Assembly: GCF_900258505.1 (NCBI RefSeq)
Contig: NZ_LT984895.1
Coordinates: 2,544,492 to 2,608,491, forward strand
Source: Brachybacterium timonense
GTDB lineage: Bacteria; Actinomycetota; Actinomycetes; Actinomycetales; Dermabacteraceae
DNA length: 64,000 bases
Direction: 5' to 3'
Made by a program: the position numbers and the translations under genes. Below the pieces are notes generated by a model. That model saw only the letters and a list, made by a program, of their open reading frames with translations. It was not told the origin of the DNA and did not search any database. Below, piece by piece: positions 9,274 to 18,750 of this stretch. Within the stretch, counting starts at the first letter, position 1; every line of letters begins with the position of its first letter.

Positions 9274-10185
9274 TCATTTGTTCGTGCTGGGATCAACGCC
9301 GCCCTGCAGCTGACGCTGGAAGATCACGTACACCACGAGCACGGGCACCACCGTGATGACCACCGACGCGAACATTCCTCCCCAGTCGGTGCGATACCCC
9401 TGCTGGGCCTGCAGGTTCACCAAGCCCTGCGCGAGAACGTAGTTCTCTTTCTCGGTGTTGAGCACCAGGGGCAGCAGATACTGGTTCCACAGCCCGAGAA
9501 AGTTGAAGATCGCCACCGAGATCAGCCCCGGCTTCGCCATCGGCAACATGATCTGGAAGAAGGTGCGGAAATCGCCGGCGCCATCGATAGCCGCCGCCTC
9601 ACTGATCTCCTCGGGCAGACCCACGAAGAAGGAATGCATGAAGAAGACCGTGAACGGCAGCGCGAAAGCGACGTAGGAGAGGATCACACCAACCAGCCCC
9701 AGCCTTCCGTCCAGGAGTCCCATGTTCTTCAGGATGAAGAACAGCGGCAGCACCGCAAGGAAGATGGGGAAGGTGAGTCCGGCGACCATACCGAAGTAGA
9801 TCAGCCGATTGCCGCGGAAGCGGAAGCGCGCCAACACGTAGGCACACATCGATCCCAGCAGCATCACGAGGAAAAGAGCCGCTCCCACCACGATGATCGT
9901 GTTGAGGAAGTACTCTCCGATGCGTGCCTCATCCCAGGCTCGCGGATAGTTGCCGAACTGCGGCACTGCGGGCAGGCCGAACGGATCGGTGAGGATCTCT
10001 TTCGACGTCTTGAACGATGTGTAGATCGTCCACAGAAGTGGGGCGATCACCATGATTGCCCACAGCGCGAGCACAAGGTGGGACACGATCCCCACGCCAG
10101 CATCACCGGTGGCGCGGCCTTCACGGCCTCGAGCCGCGGTCTCGCCCTCGATGCTCTCGCCCGCTACCTGCTGCCTCGTGTTCAT
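9274..10185 (-). CDS. Carbohydrate ABC transporter permease, MalG type
   Basis: This is an inner-membrane subunit of a CUT1-type sugar importer. The 303-residue protein has six hydrophobic segments, the first near residues 38-58. A clear EAA loop (EISEAAAIDGAGDFRTFFQI, about 200-220) docks the ATPase. A polar N-terminal stretch of about 30 residues precedes the first helix. Its start overlaps the stop of the MalF-type partner by 4 bases. Substrate cannot be read from sequence; alpha-glucosides, lactose or other oligosaccharides are typical for the family. Confidence 0.9.
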   Translation of the reverse strand: MNTRQQVAGESIEGETAARGREGRATGDAGVGIVSHLVLALWAIMVIAPLLWTIYTSFKTSKEILTDPFGLPAVPQFGNYPRAWDEARIGEYFLNTIIVVGAALFLVMLLGSMCAYVLARFRFRGNRLIYFGMVAGLTFPIFLAVLPLFFILKNMGLLDGRLGLVGVILSYVAFALPFTVFFMHSFFVGLPEEISEAAAIDGAGDFRTFFQIMLPMAKPGLISVAIFNFLGLWNQYLLPLVLNTEKENYVLAQGLVNLQAQQGYRTDWGGMFASVVITVVPVLVVYVIFQRQLQGGVDPSTNK

Positions 10186-11186
10186 CGCTTGCTCTCCTTC
10201 GACCGTCCCAGCGTGATCACGACCAGGGCCACAAGCATGGTCACCACGGCCATGACCACGCCCATCGCAGAGGCAAGACCGAACTTCCCCTCACTGAACG
10301 CGGTCTGGTACAGGTGCAGTGAGACCACCTTCGTGGAATTGGATGTTCCCCCGTTCGGGGTCATCACGGAGACGAACGTGAAAGCGTCCAGCGCGAAAAT
10401 GCCCATGTACACCAGCGCTGTGGAGACGTTGTCGCGGACCATCGGCAGGACGATCTGCACTGCAGTCCGCACTCGACCAGCGCCGTCGATCCGAGCCGCT
10501 TCGAGCACCTCCTGGCCGATGCCCTTGATCGCGGCAACGAAGAGCACCATGTAGAAGCCCACGAACGTCCAGACGATCGCGAACGACACCGCGCCCAGCG
10601 CGAACCGCTGGTCACCGAGCCATGCGATACGGATCGGCTCCAACCCGAACACGCGCGCCGGAATGTTCAGCACCCCGTTGAGCAGGCCGCCGCTGGGGTG
10701 GTAGATGAAGTTGAACAGGATGGCGGTGATCACCGCCGGCACGGCGTAGGGGAAGAAACTCACGACCCGGTAGAACCCGGCGCCGCGCACACCGCGCACT
10801 CCACCTCGACTCTGACCGCCGAAGGTCAGCATGACCGCCAAGGCGTAGGCCAGCGAGATCGTCACCACCGGCAGCACGAGCAGCAGCACAAGGTTGTTGC
10901 GTAGCGAGGCCCAGAAGACCCCGTCCCGGTAGAGGGTGAGGTAGTTGTTCAGCCCGATGAACTCGATGTTCTGGGACAGCCCGCTCCAGCTCGTCAGCGA
11001 GTAGTAGAACGACTGGACGAACGGTGACACCACGAACATGAGGTACACCGTGACCGGGATACCGAGGAAGACGAGGAAGAAGAGCATCCGAGCAGGAGTC
11101 GGACGCCGCCGGCGGCGCCGGGCCGGGGAAGCCGTCACTCCCCCGGCCTGGGGCTGCGCGGGTCTTGCTGTGACCGGGAACGTCAC
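10182..11186 (-). CDS. Carbohydrate ABC transporter permease, MalF type
   Basis: Partner membrane subunit of the same importer, 334 residues. An Arg-rich cytoplasmic N-terminus (ARRRRRRPTPARM) leads into the first membrane segment. Six membrane segments can be drawn. The EAA loop is EVLEAARIDGAGRVRTAVQI (about 230-250). It overlaps the binding-protein gene upstream and the second permease gene downstream by 4 bases each, so all three are surely one operon. No ATPase gene is present. In many actinomycetes such systems share a distant MsiK-type ATPase, which is inferred here. Confidence 0.9.
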   Translation of the reverse strand: MTFPVTARPAQPQAGGVTASPARRRRRRPTPARMLFFLVFLGIPVTVYLMFVVSPFVQSFYYSLTSWSGLSQNIEFIGLNNYLTLYRDGVFWASLRNNLVLLLVLPVVTISLAYALAVMLTFGGQSRGGVRGVRGAGFYRVVSFFPYAVPAVITAILFNFIYHPSGGLLNGVLNIPARVFGLEPIRIAWLGDQRFALGAVSFAIVWTFVGFYMVLFVAAIKGIGQEVLEAARIDGAGRVRTAVQIVLPMVRDNVSTALVYMGIFALDAFTFVSVMTPNGGTSNSTKVVSLHLYQTAFSEGKFGLASAMGVVMAVVTMLVALVVITLGRSKESKR

Positions 11187-12622
11187 TCGGCGACCTCGAA
11201 CTTCGTGATCGAGTCGTCCTCGCGGACCGCGTCGATCATCGCCTGCTCCTTCTCACGCAGCTCGGCCGCGTCGATGTCACCCTTGAGGAACGAGGTCCAG
11301 TTGGTGACCGAGTCAGTGCCCAGGCCGTACCAGTCGGAGAAGTTGTAGGTGAAGGTGTTGTCGCCCGCCGCCTGGATGAGCTTGTTCACCGAGGCGAGAG
11401 CGGTCGAGCCGAAGCCGTCCTCGGGGACAGTGTCCTTGACGACGGACGGGGCCTTGGTGAGCTCGGAGAAGTTCGCTGCCTGCTCCTTGGAGAGCATGAT
11501 GCGCAAGAACTCGGCGCCGCCGGCCGGATTCTGACCGCCGGAGGGCACGAAGAACTGCTCGGCCGCGGTGCCGTGGATGGCGCCGTAGGGCAGGGCTCCC
11601 TCGCCGACAGCCGGGTACGGGGCCGCTGTCATGTCATAGCCCTCTGGGGTGACGTCGGCCTGCTCGTTCTCGATCCAGGAGCCCGAGGGATAGAAGACGG
11701 ACTCGCCCTGCACCCAGGCGGTCTGGGCGTCGGTGTGCTTGATGCCCTCACCACCGGGCTGGAAATAGCCGGCCTTGACGGCCTCACCCATCGCGTCGTA
11801 GGCCTTGACGACAGCATCCTGCGAGAAGGCGTCTGCCTCGAGACGGTCAATTGTGGTCATGACCTCTTTGCCACCGAGCTGGGCAGCCATGGACAGGGCC
11901 ATCTCCTGGTAGTAGTTGGAGGCGTTCTGACCGCCGAAGGAGAAGAGATAGCGGCCCTCCCCCTTGACCTTTTCCCCGAGTGCCATCAGGTCATCCCAGG
12001 TCTGCGGAACCTCCCAACCCTTCTCTTCGAACTCCTTGGCGGAGTACCACAGGGCGAACACGGTGTAGACGTAGTTCAGCCCCAGGAACTTATCGCCGAA
12101 CATGCCCGGGGATTTCACGCCGGGCAGCAGGTTGTCCTCGATGGTGCCCTCGCCGTCCAGCATGGGGGCTGCCAGCAGGTCCTCGAGGCCCGCGAGCTGC
12201 GGAACCAGCCCGTCGATCGACAGTTTCTGCGCCCCGGAGTTGTCGAACAGATCAGGCGGGTTGCCGCCAGCGAAACGAGGCTGCAGGTCCGGCTGGATGT
12301 TCACGGTCGAATCGACCGTGACGTCGGCCTCCGAGTACATCTCCTTGTACTTTTCACCGGCATCCTTACCGTACTGGTCGCCATACCCGCCGTTGAAGAT
12401 CACGACCTCCACCGGAAGACTGCCGTCAACGGCCAGCGGGTTGTCGTCGCTCTTCTCCCCTTCGCCGGTGACGGAGCCGCCGCTCTCCTTCGAATCGCCG
12501 CCTCCGGCAGCACACGCCGCCAGGGCCGACGCCCCAACACTGGCGCCCGCCAGTGCAAGGAAATGACGACGCGACGCCCCGAGGCGCTCAAGGGGGGTCA
12601 TCATGCGGGTGGTGTCTGCCAT
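11183..12622 (-). CDS. Extracellular sugar-binding lipoprotein of ABC importer (Tat signal)
   Basis: This is a family-1 solute-binding protein that captures substrate outside the membrane. The 479-residue product starts MADTTRMMTPLERLG. It has a twin-arginine stretch ASRRHFLALAG (about 17-27) and a lipobox ending LAAC (Cys about 38), followed by a Gly/Ser/Asp-rich tether. It should therefore be a Tat-exported lipoprotein. The mature part has the usual features, including WYSAKEFEEKGWEVPQTWDD, typical of sugar binders. GAGGAA lies 5 bases before the ATG at 12622. It is the first gene of the three-gene operon. Substrate is unknown. Confidence 0.9.
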   Translation of the reverse strand: MADTTRMMTPLERLGASRRHFLALAGASVGASALAACAAGGGDSKESGGSVTGEGEKSDDNPLAVDGSLPVEVVIFNGGYGDQYGKDAGEKYKEMYSEADVTVDSTVNIQPDLQPRFAGGNPPDLFDNSGAQKLSIDGLVPQLAGLEDLLAAPMLDGEGTIEDNLLPGVKSPGMFGDKFLGLNYVYTVFALWYSAKEFEEKGWEVPQTWDDLMALGEKVKGEGRYLFSFGGQNASNYYQEMALSMAAQLGGKEVMTTIDRLEADAFSQDAVVKAYDAMGEAVKAGYFQPGGEGIKHTDAQTAWVQGESVFYPSGSWIENEQADVTPEGYDMTAAPYPAVGEGALPYGAIHGTAAEQFFVPSGGQNPAGGAEFLRIMLSKEQAANFSELTKAPSVVKDTVPEDGFGSTALASVNKLIQAAGDNTFTYNFSDWYGLGTDSVTNWTSFLKGDIDAAELREKEQAMIDAVREDDSITKFEVAE

Positions 12623-12970
12623 GGTTCCTCTTTCGTCGTTGAAAGGCCGGAAGACGCGGGTCCTCCGCCGGCTACCCGGAGTGAGACGACCGGGCGCTGT
12701 GCCTCATAGGTACCCACCATGCGCCACGGACGGAATGTCCGGCACAGCCAGGCCGCTGCAAGGCAAGAGCAGGATACCGATGATTTGCCGACCATTGTCT
12801 ACATCGACACGGCAGCATCTCGCTACGTGAACAGCTCCTGCTCTTCCCTCCCCTTCCTAGCGTCAGCGCACACGACGCATGACGCGTTGCGCGCTGAATA
12901 CCCGCACAGACACGTATTCACTGTCAAGCTCCTCCAGGCAGCTCCCGGTCGCGGCGGATAGCGTGACCTC
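12623..12970. promoter_or_regulatory. Divergent promoter region, ABC operon / stress protein
   Basis: These 348 bases contain no gene. On the minus strand, TAGACA (12796-12801) and TATCCT (12771-12776), 19 bases apart, could drive the ABC operon. TTGACA also occurs at about 12922-12927, upstream of an imperfect -10. An inverted repeat GAATAC-N12-GTATTC (12896-12901 / 12914-12919) could be a regulator site. On the plus strand TAGCGT (12959-12964) sits 6 bases before the ATG of the next gene. No classical LacI-type operator was recognised. Confidence 0.35.
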
Positions 12971-13696
12971 ATGGCACAACAGACCCGCGGCTACTCTCCC
13001 CTGACCGCCAAGCTCTACGAGCTCGATCATCCGCGCTCGCTCGGCGTGTATTCCACCTACGCCGAAGTGCAAGCTGTGGTGGACACGCTCGCTGATCATG
13101 AGTTCCCCGTGCAGCGCACGATGATCGTGGGAACCGACCTCAAGCTGCTCGAACGCGTCACGGGCCGCCGCAGCTGGGGCAACGTGATCGGCAGCGGAAT
13201 CCTCTCGGGCATCTGGATGGGCCTGTTCCTGGGGCTGCTGTTCGTGCTCCTCACTGACGCCCCGTTCATCATGGTGCTCACCTCCATCCTGATGGGCGTC
13301 GTGTTTTTCACGACCTGGTCAGTGATCGGATATGCCGCCACCGGTGGCCGACGCGATTTCACCTCGATGACTGCCACAGTGCCGATGCAGTACGAGCTCA
13401 TGGTTGAGCACACCGACGTCGAGGCTGCACGCCGGATCCTCATCGACACCGGCGCGATCACTCCCCCACCTGCACCTGCACGCTCCGAGCAGCCCCGCTC
13501 TGATCGTCCGAGCTACGGTCTGCCCGGGCCACGTCCCGAGACCGAGCAGACTGCGCAGGGCCGCTCTCGTCCCTCGTACGGACAGGCGGCGCCCGCGGAG
13601 CACGACGACGCGGGCTCCCCAGGCACGGACCGGTCTGACGTGCCTGGGGGTTCACGCGCATCCGCCGACGGCATCGAGGATCCTCGCGACCGCTGA
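12971..13696 (+). CDS. Small membrane protein of the general stress (YflT-like) family
   Basis: The 241-residue product has a soluble N-terminal domain (residues 1-62: SLGVYSTYAEVQAVVDTL, FPVQRTMIVGTDL) resembling the heat-induced stress protein YflT domain. Two hydrophobic helices follow (about 72-95 and 97-115) with a glycine-rich start (GSGILSGIWMGLFLGLLF). A short domain ending VEAARRILIDTGAI comes next, then a Pro/Ser/Arg-rich disordered tail of about 80 residues. Biochemical function is unknown; family members are called general stress proteins. The start lacks a Shine-Dalgarno site but lies 6 bases after a -10-like hexamer, suggesting leaderless translation. Confidence 0.8.
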   Translation: MAQQTRGYSPLTAKLYELDHPRSLGVYSTYAEVQAVVDTLADHEFPVQRTMIVGTDLKLLERVTGRRSWGNVIGSGILSGIWMGLFLGLLFVLLTDAPFIMVLTSILMGVVFFTTWSVIGYAATGGRRDFTSMTATVPMQYELMVEHTDVEAARRILIDTGAITPPPAPARSEQPRSDRPSYGLPGPRPETEQTAQGRSRPSYGQAAPAEHDDAGSPGTDRSDVPGGSRASADGIEDPRDR

Positions 13697-13769
13697 TACA
13701 GCGTGCTACAGCTCCTCGCGTTCCGGCGCCGACGACGCCACCGCGTCGGCCCGGACTCCGAGTACGACA

Positions 13770-13799
13770 CAGCCCCCGGACCCTGAGGTCCGGGGGCTG
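13770..13799. terminator. Bidirectional terminator between stress protein and tuf
   Basis: A perfect 13-base-pair GC-rich stem (cagcccccggacc / ggtccgggggctg) with a 4-base loop (ctga) lies between two convergent genes, so it can serve both. Confidence 0.8.
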
Positions 13800-13864
13800 C
13801 TGTGTGGTCGTGCAGACCGCGTCATGGACGCGGCTGCATCACCTGCGGGCGAAGCCCGCTGCGA

Positions 13865-15052
13865 TCACTTGGTGATCTTGGTGACGCGGCCGGAGCCAAC
13901 GGTGCGGCCACCCTCACGGATGGCGAAGCCGAGGCCCTCCTCCATGGCGATCGGCTGGATGAGCTCGACCGACATCTCGGTGTTGTCGCCGGGCATGACC
14001 ATCTCGGTGCCCTCGGGCAGGGTGATCACGCCGGTCACGTCCGTGGTACGGAAGTAGAACTGCGGACGGTAGTTCGAGTAGAAGGGGTTGTGGCGGCCAC
14101 CCTCGTCCTTGGACAGGATGTAGACCTGAGCCTCGAAGTTGGTGTGCGGGGTGATGGTGCCGGGCTTGGCCACGACCTGGCCGCGCTCGACGTCCTCACG
14201 CTTGGTGCCACGCAGCAGCAGGCCGCAGTTCTCGCCGGCCCATGCCTCGTCCATCTGCTTGTGGAACATCTCGATACCGGTGACGGTGGTCTTCTGCGCC
14301 GGGCGGATACCGAGGATCTCGACCTCGGAGTTCACCTCGAGCTTGCCGCGATCGACCTTGCCGGTCACCACGGTGCCACGGCCCTGAATGGTGAAGACGT
14401 CCTCGATCGGCATGAGGAACGGCTGGTCGAGATCGCGGACCGGGTCCGGGATGCTCTCGTCCACGGCCTCCATGAGCTCCTCGACGGACTTGACCCACTC
14501 CGGGTCGCCCTCAAGAGCCTTCAGCGCGGAAACCTTGATGACCGGCGCGTCCTCATCGAAGCCCTGGGAGCCCAGCATCTCGCGGACCTCCATCTCGACG
14601 AGCTCGAGGATCTCCTCGTCGTCGACCATGTCGGCCTTGTTCAGCGCGCACAGCAGGTAGGGGACGCCAACCTGCTTGGCGAGCAGAACGTGCTCGCGGG
14701 TCTGGGCCATCGGGCCGTCGGTGGCGGCCACCACGAGGATGGCGCCGTCCATCTGCGCCGCACCCGTGATCATGTTCTTCACGTAGTCGGCGTGGCCGGG
14801 GGCGTCGACGTGCGCGTAGTGACGCTTGTCGGTCTGGTACTCGATGTGCGAGACGTTGATCGTGATACCGCGCTGCTTCTCCTCCGGCGCGTTATCGATG
14901 GTGTCGAAGTCACGCTTCTCGTTCAGATCCGGGAACTTGTCGTACAGGACCTTCGAGATCGCGGCGCTCAGCGTGGTCTTGCCGTGGTCAACGTGACCGA
15001 TGGTGCCGATGTTGACGTGCGGCTTGGTCCGCTCGAACTTGGCCTTCGCCAT
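13865..15052 (-). CDS. tuf: Elongation factor Tu
   Basis: EF-Tu delivers aminoacyl-tRNA to the ribosome as a GTP complex. The 395-residue protein shows the G1 motif [10 protein letters not shown]3 DAPGHADYV and G4 NKADM, then the two beta-barrel domains ending GRVTKITK. It lies 122 bases after fusA as the last gene of the str operon. An AGGAGG site sits 8 bases before the ATG. A separate tuf promoter in the gap is possible (TAGTCT near the fusA end) but weak. Confidence 0.98.
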   Translation of the reverse strand: MAKAKFERTKPHVNIGTIGHVDHGKTTLSAAISKVLYDKFPDLNEKRDFDTIDNAPEEKQRGITINVSHIEYQTDKRHYAHVDAPGHADYVKNMITGAAQMDGAILVVAATDGPMAQTREHVLLAKQVGVPYLLCALNKADMVDDEEILELVEMEVREMLGSQGFDEDAPVIKVSALKALEGDPEWVKSVEELMEAVDESIPDPVRDLDQPFLMPIEDVFTIQGRGTVVTGKVDRGKLEVNSEVEILGIRPAQKTTVTGIEMFHKQMDEAWAGENCGLLLRGTKREDVERGQVVAKPGTITPHTNFEAQVYILSKDEGGRHNPFYSNYRPQFYFRTTDVTGVITLPEGTEMVMPGDNTEMSVELIQPIAMEEGLGFAIREGGRTVGSGRVTKITK

Positions 15053-15174
15053 GGTGGTGTCCTCCTAGGACTGTCTATCTCGGGTACTTCTGGATCGGGA
15101 GGGAGCCCGCCGGTTGCGGACGCCCGCTGGAGGGCGGGGCGACGAGGCAGAGACTACCCCGACGCCCCGACGTC

Positions 15175-17322
15175 TCACTCGCCCCGGGTCTTCGCGATGA
15201 TCTCGTCGGCGATGTTCGACGGGACCTCCGCGTAGCTGTCGAACTGCATGGTGTACATCGCACGGCCCTGGGTCTTGGACCGCAGGTCGCCGACGTACCC
15301 GAACATCTCCGACAGCGGGACGAGAGCACGGACGATCTTGACCCCGCTCGCGTCCTCCATCGACTGAACCTGACCGCGACGCGAGTTCAGGTCGCCGATG
15401 ACATCTCCCATGTACTCCTCCGGCGTGCGCACCTCGACGCTCATGACCGGCTCGAGCAGGCACGGCTGCGCCTTCTTCAGAGCTTCCTTGGTGGCCATGG
15501 AACCGGCGATCTTGAACGCCATTTCGGAGGAGTCGACGTCGTGGTAGGCGCCGTCGATGAGCGACGCCTTCACGTTCACAACCGGGTATCCGGCGAGGAT
15601 GCCGGAGGCCAGTGCGTCCTGGATGCCGGCGTCCACGCTCGGGATGTACTCGCGCGGGATGCGGCCGCCGGTGACCAGGTTCTCGAACTCGTAGAACACG
15701 CCTTCCTCCGCGTCCACGAGGGGCGCGAAGGTGATCTGCACCTTACCGAACTGGCCGGAGCCACCGGTCTGCTTCTTGTGCGTGTAGTCGAACTTCTCGA
15801 CGGTGCGCTTGATGGTCTCGCGGTAGGCGACCTGCGGCTTGCCGATATTCGCCTCGACCTTGAACTCGCGCTTCATGCGGTCCACAAGGATGTCGAGGTG
15901 GAGCTCGCCCATGCCCTTGATAACGGTCTGGCCGGTCTCCTCATCGAGCTGCACCTGGAAGGTCGGATCCTCCTTGGCGAGCTTCTGGATGGCGACGCCC
16001 AGCTTCTCCTGATCACCCTTGGTCTTGGGCTCGATGGCCACCGAGATCACGGGCTCAGGGAAGCTCATGGACTCCAGCTGGATCGGGTTCTGCGGATCGC
16101 AGAGCGTGTCACCGGTGGTGGAGTCCTTCAGACCGATGAAGGCGTAGATGTGGCCGGCGAACGCCTCATCGACGGGGTTCTCCTTGTTGGAGTGCATCTG
16201 GAAGAGCTTGCCCACGCGCTCCTTCTTGCCGGTGGTGGCGTTGAGCACCTGGGCGCCCGTCTCCACGTGACCGGAGTACACACGCACGTAGGTGAGAGCA
16301 CCGAAGAACGGGTGCGCGGCCACCTTGAAGGCGAGCGCGGAGAACGGCTCGTCGGTGGAGGGGGCGCGGGTCAGCTCGGTCTCCTCATCGCCCGGCTTGT
16401 GGCCCACCATCGGGGGCACATCCAGCGGCGAGGGCAGGAAGTCGATGACGGCGTTCAGCATCGGCTGCACGCCCTTGTTCTTGAAGGCGGAGCCGCAGAA
16501 CACGGGGTACGCCTCGGAGTTCACGGTCAGCTTGCGGATGCCGGCCTTGAGGTCCTCGACGGAGAGGTCGCCCTCCTCGAGGTACTTCTCCATGAGCTCC
16601 TCGGAGCTCTCAGCAACGTCCTCGACGAGCTTGCTGCGGTACTCCTCAACGGTGTCGGCAAGATCCTCGGGGATCGGGATCTCAAGCTGCACCTGGCCCA
16701 TCGACGGGTCGCCCTTCTTGGCGTTGAAGGCAGGCTCGTCCTCCGGGAAGACATCCGGCCACTCGTAGGCCTTCATCTCCACCAGGTCGATCACGCCGCG
16801 GAAGTCGTTCTCCGCACCGATCGGGACCTGCATCACCAGCGGCTTGGCGCCCAGGCGATCGACGATGGTCTTCACGGTGAAGAAGAAGTCGGCGCCCAGC
16901 TTGTCCATCTTGTTGACGAAGCAGATGCGGGGCACTTCGTACTTGTCGGCCTGGCGCCACACAGTCTCGGACTGGGGCTCGACGCCCTCCTTACCGTCGA
17001 ACACGGCGACCGCGCCGTCGAGCACGCGCAGCGAGCGCTCCACCTCGACGGTGAAGTCGACGTGGCCGGGGGTGTCGATGATGTTGATCTGGTTGTCGTG
17101 CCAGTAGCAGGTGGTCGCGGCCGACGTGATCGTGATGCCGCGCTCCTTCTCCTGCTCCATCCAGTCCATGGTGCCGGCACCGTCATGGGTCTCGCCCATC
17201 TTGTAGTTGACACCGGTGTAGAAGAGGATGCGCTCGGTCGTGGTGGTCTTGCCGGCATCGATGTGAGCCATGATGCCGATGTTGCGGACCTTGTTGAGGT
17301 CGCTGAGCACTGCGAGTGCCAC
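15175..17322 (-). CDS. fusA: Elongation factor G
   Basis: EF-G is the GTPase that drives translocation, and with RRF ribosome recycling. The 715-residue product has G1 [16 protein letters not shown]3 DTPGHVDFT and G4 NKMDKLG, followed by domains II-V ending EIIAKTRGE. The long frame begins further upstream, but I chose the GTG at 17322. Homology starts there ([16 protein letters not shown]) and AGAAAGG lies about 8 bases before it. It lies 86 bases after rpsG. Confidence 0.97.
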   Translation of the reverse strand: MALAVLSDLNKVRNIGIMAHIDAGKTTTTERILFYTGVNYKMGETHDGAGTMDWMEQEKERGITITSAATTCYWHDNQINIIDTPGHVDFTVEVERSLRVLDGAVAVFDGKEGVEPQSETVWRQADKYEVPRICFVNKMDKLGADFFFTVKTIVDRLGAKPLVMQVPIGAENDFRGVIDLVEMKAYEWPDVFPEDEPAFNAKKGDPSMGQVQLEIPIPEDLADTVEEYRSKLVEDVAESSEELMEKYLEEGDLSVEDLKAGIRKLTVNSEAYPVFCGSAFKNKGVQPMLNAVIDFLPSPLDVPPMVGHKPGDEETELTRAPSTDEPFSALAFKVAAHPFFGALTYVRVYSGHVETGAQVLNATTGKKERVGKLFQMHSNKENPVDEAFAGHIYAFIGLKDSTTGDTLCDPQNPIQLESMSFPEPVISVAIEPKTKGDQEKLGVAIQKLAKEDPTFQVQLDEETGQTVIKGMGELHLDILVDRMKREFKVEANIGKPQVAYRETIKRTVEKFDYTHKKQTGGSGQFGKVQITFAPLVDAEEGVFYEFENLVTGGRIPREYIPSVDAGIQDALASGILAGYPVVNVKASLIDGAYHDVDSSEMAFKIAGSMATKEALKKAQPCLLEPVMSVEVRTPEEYMGDVIGDLNSRRGQVQSMEDASGVKIVRALVPLSEMFGYVGDLRSKTQGRAMYTMQFDSYAEVPSNIADEIIAKTRGE

Positions 17323-17408
17323 GGGCTTGTGCCTTTCTGGAGGACTGCTGCTGGTCGACGGGAGCCGGGGAGGCGTCGGGGGCCCGCCAATGCAGGCCCC
17401 CAACGTTC

Positions 17409-17879
17409 TCACCAGCGGTAGTGGGCGAAGGCCTTGTTCGACTCGGCCATCTTGTGCGTGTCCTCGCGGCGCTTCACAGCGGCACCGAGGCCGTTGGATG
17501 CGTCGAGGATCTCGTTCATCAGTCGCTCGGTCATGGTGTGCTCACGGCGAGCCCGCGAGTACCCGACCAGCCAGCGAAGCGCCAGCGTAGTGGAGCGACC
17601 GGCCTTGACCTCGACGGGGACCTGGTAGGTCGCGCCGCCGACGCGCCGGGAGCGCACCTCGAGGCTGGGGCGGATATTGTCGAGCGCCTTCTTGAGCGTG
17701 GCGACGGGATCCTGGCCGTTCTTCTCGCGGCAGCCTTCGAGGGCGTTGTACACGATGTTTTCGGCGACGGTCTTCTTGCCGTCAAGCAGGATCTTGTTGA
17801 TGAGCTGGGTGACCAGCGGGGAACCGTAGACGGGGTCCACCACGAGCTGGCGCTTGGGAGCTGCTCCCTTACGAGGCAT
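17409..17879 (-). CDS. rpsG: 30S ribosomal protein S7
   Basis: S7 nucleates assembly of the 30S head and contacts E-site tRNA. The 156-residue product begins [19 protein letters not shown], has the signature region [18 protein letters not shown], and ends [14 protein letters not shown]. Its ATG shares a base with the rpsL stop (TAATG), indicating coupled translation. Confidence 0.98.
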   Translation of the reverse strand: MPRKGAAPKRQLVVDPVYGSPLVTQLINKILLDGKKTVAENIVYNALEGCREKNGQDPVATLKKALDNIRPSLEVRSRRVGGATYQVPVEVKAGRSTTLALRWLVGYSRARREHTMTERLMNEILDASNGLGAAVKRREDTHKMAESNKAFAHYRW

Positions 17880-18253
17880 TACTTCTTCTCCTTCTTCGCG
17901 CCGTAGCGGGAGCGGGCTTGCTGGCGGCCCTTCACTCCCTGAGTGTCGAGGGAGCCGCGCACGATCTTGTAGCGCACGCCCGGCAGATCCTTCACACGGC
18001 CGCCGCGCACGAGCACGATGGAGTGCTCCTGCAGGTTGTGGCCGACGCCGGGGATGTAGGCGGTCACCTCGATACCGGTGGACAGGCGCACACGCGCAAT
18101 CTTGCGCAGCGCCGAGTTCGGCTTCTTCGGAGTGGTGGTGTACACGCGCGTGCAGACGCCGCGGCGCTGGGGCGAACCCTTGAGCGCCGGCGTCTTCGAG
18201 GCGGCGGACTTGTCCTGCCGTCCCTTGCGCACCAACTGCTGAATAGTGGGCAC
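17879..18253 (-). CDS. rpsL: 30S ribosomal protein S12
   Basis: S12 controls decoding accuracy and is the streptomycin-resistance locus. The 124-residue protein starts from a GTG ([14 protein letters not shown]) preceded by GGAAGAGAAGAA. Both lysines that mutate to streptomycin resistance are wild type: those in [11 protein letters not shown] (Lys42/43 region) and [12 protein letters not shown] (Lys87/88 region). It is the first gene of the str operon. Confidence 0.98.
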   Translation of the reverse strand: MPTIQQLVRKGRQDKSAASKTPALKGSPQRRGVCTRVYTTTPKKPNSALRKIARVRLSTGIEVTAYIPGVGHNLQEHSIVLVRGGRVKDLPGVRYKIVRGSLDTQGVKGRQQARSRYGAKKEKK

Positions 18254-18578
18254 TTCTTCTCTTCCTGTGCGGCCGACGGGGCTGTTGGTCCCGACGGATC
18301 ACCTTCTTCGACCGCGATTGCGGCCGACGACCCAGACGCCGCTCCCCCATGCCCGGGGAACAGGCGCCCGACCCGTCCGACCGGTGGCACCGGCCGGGCG
18401 TGCGAAGGACCGTGATCGCTGCCCTCGACGCCGGGTGGGCACACCCGCCACGCCGATTTCGGGCACACCGCAAGGATCCGCTCCTCGCGGGGGACACCCT
18501 GTGCTCCGCGCTCTCACACGGGGCACCTGGGCTTTTCGTCCCTGCTCACGACCAGAGGGCACTCCGGACGCTCTTGTG
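18254..18578 (-). other. str operon 5' leader (about 320 bases)
   Basis: The stretch between the str promoter and the rpsL start holds no conserved gene. An 87-codon Arg/Gly-rich open frame (18299-18562) is present but looks random. No clear ribosomal-protein-binding structure was recognised, though a leader this long could have a regulatory role. Confidence 0.4.
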
Positions 18579-18608
18579 AGTCTAGTGAGGTCGAGTGGAT
18601 GCGGTCAA
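18579..18608 (-). promoter_or_regulatory. str operon promoter
   Basis: On the minus strand TTGACC (18603-18608) is followed after 18 bases by TAGACT (18579-18584). This is close to the sigma-70/SigA consensus used by actinomycete housekeeping promoters. The start of transcription would be near 18572. Confidence 0.75.
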
Positions 18609-18678
18609 AGGGCGGCGTCTCCTCCGACGCACATCACATGCAACGGCCCGTTTCTGCTTCTGCCGCCGCCGACGGGAG

Positions 18679-18717
18679 CGGCCCTGCCCTCCACCTCAAG
18701 GGTGCAGGGCAGGGCCG
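18679..18717 (-). terminator. Terminator after the G5/RlpA-like gene
   Basis: A 12-base-pair GC stem (cggccctgccct / agggcagggccg) continues inward with a short cacc/ggtg helix after one mismatch. It lies 34 bases beyond the stop at 18751. Confidence 0.75.
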
Positions 18718-18750
18718 TGACGCTATCTGGCTGGTGTGGAACCCGGTGGG

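Noticed and set aside
18299-18562. 87-codon open frame in the str operon leader, as a possible upstream peptide
   Set aside because: It begins about 10 bases after the predicted transcription start, but the product is random-looking Arg/Gly/Pro sequence without a ribosome site.
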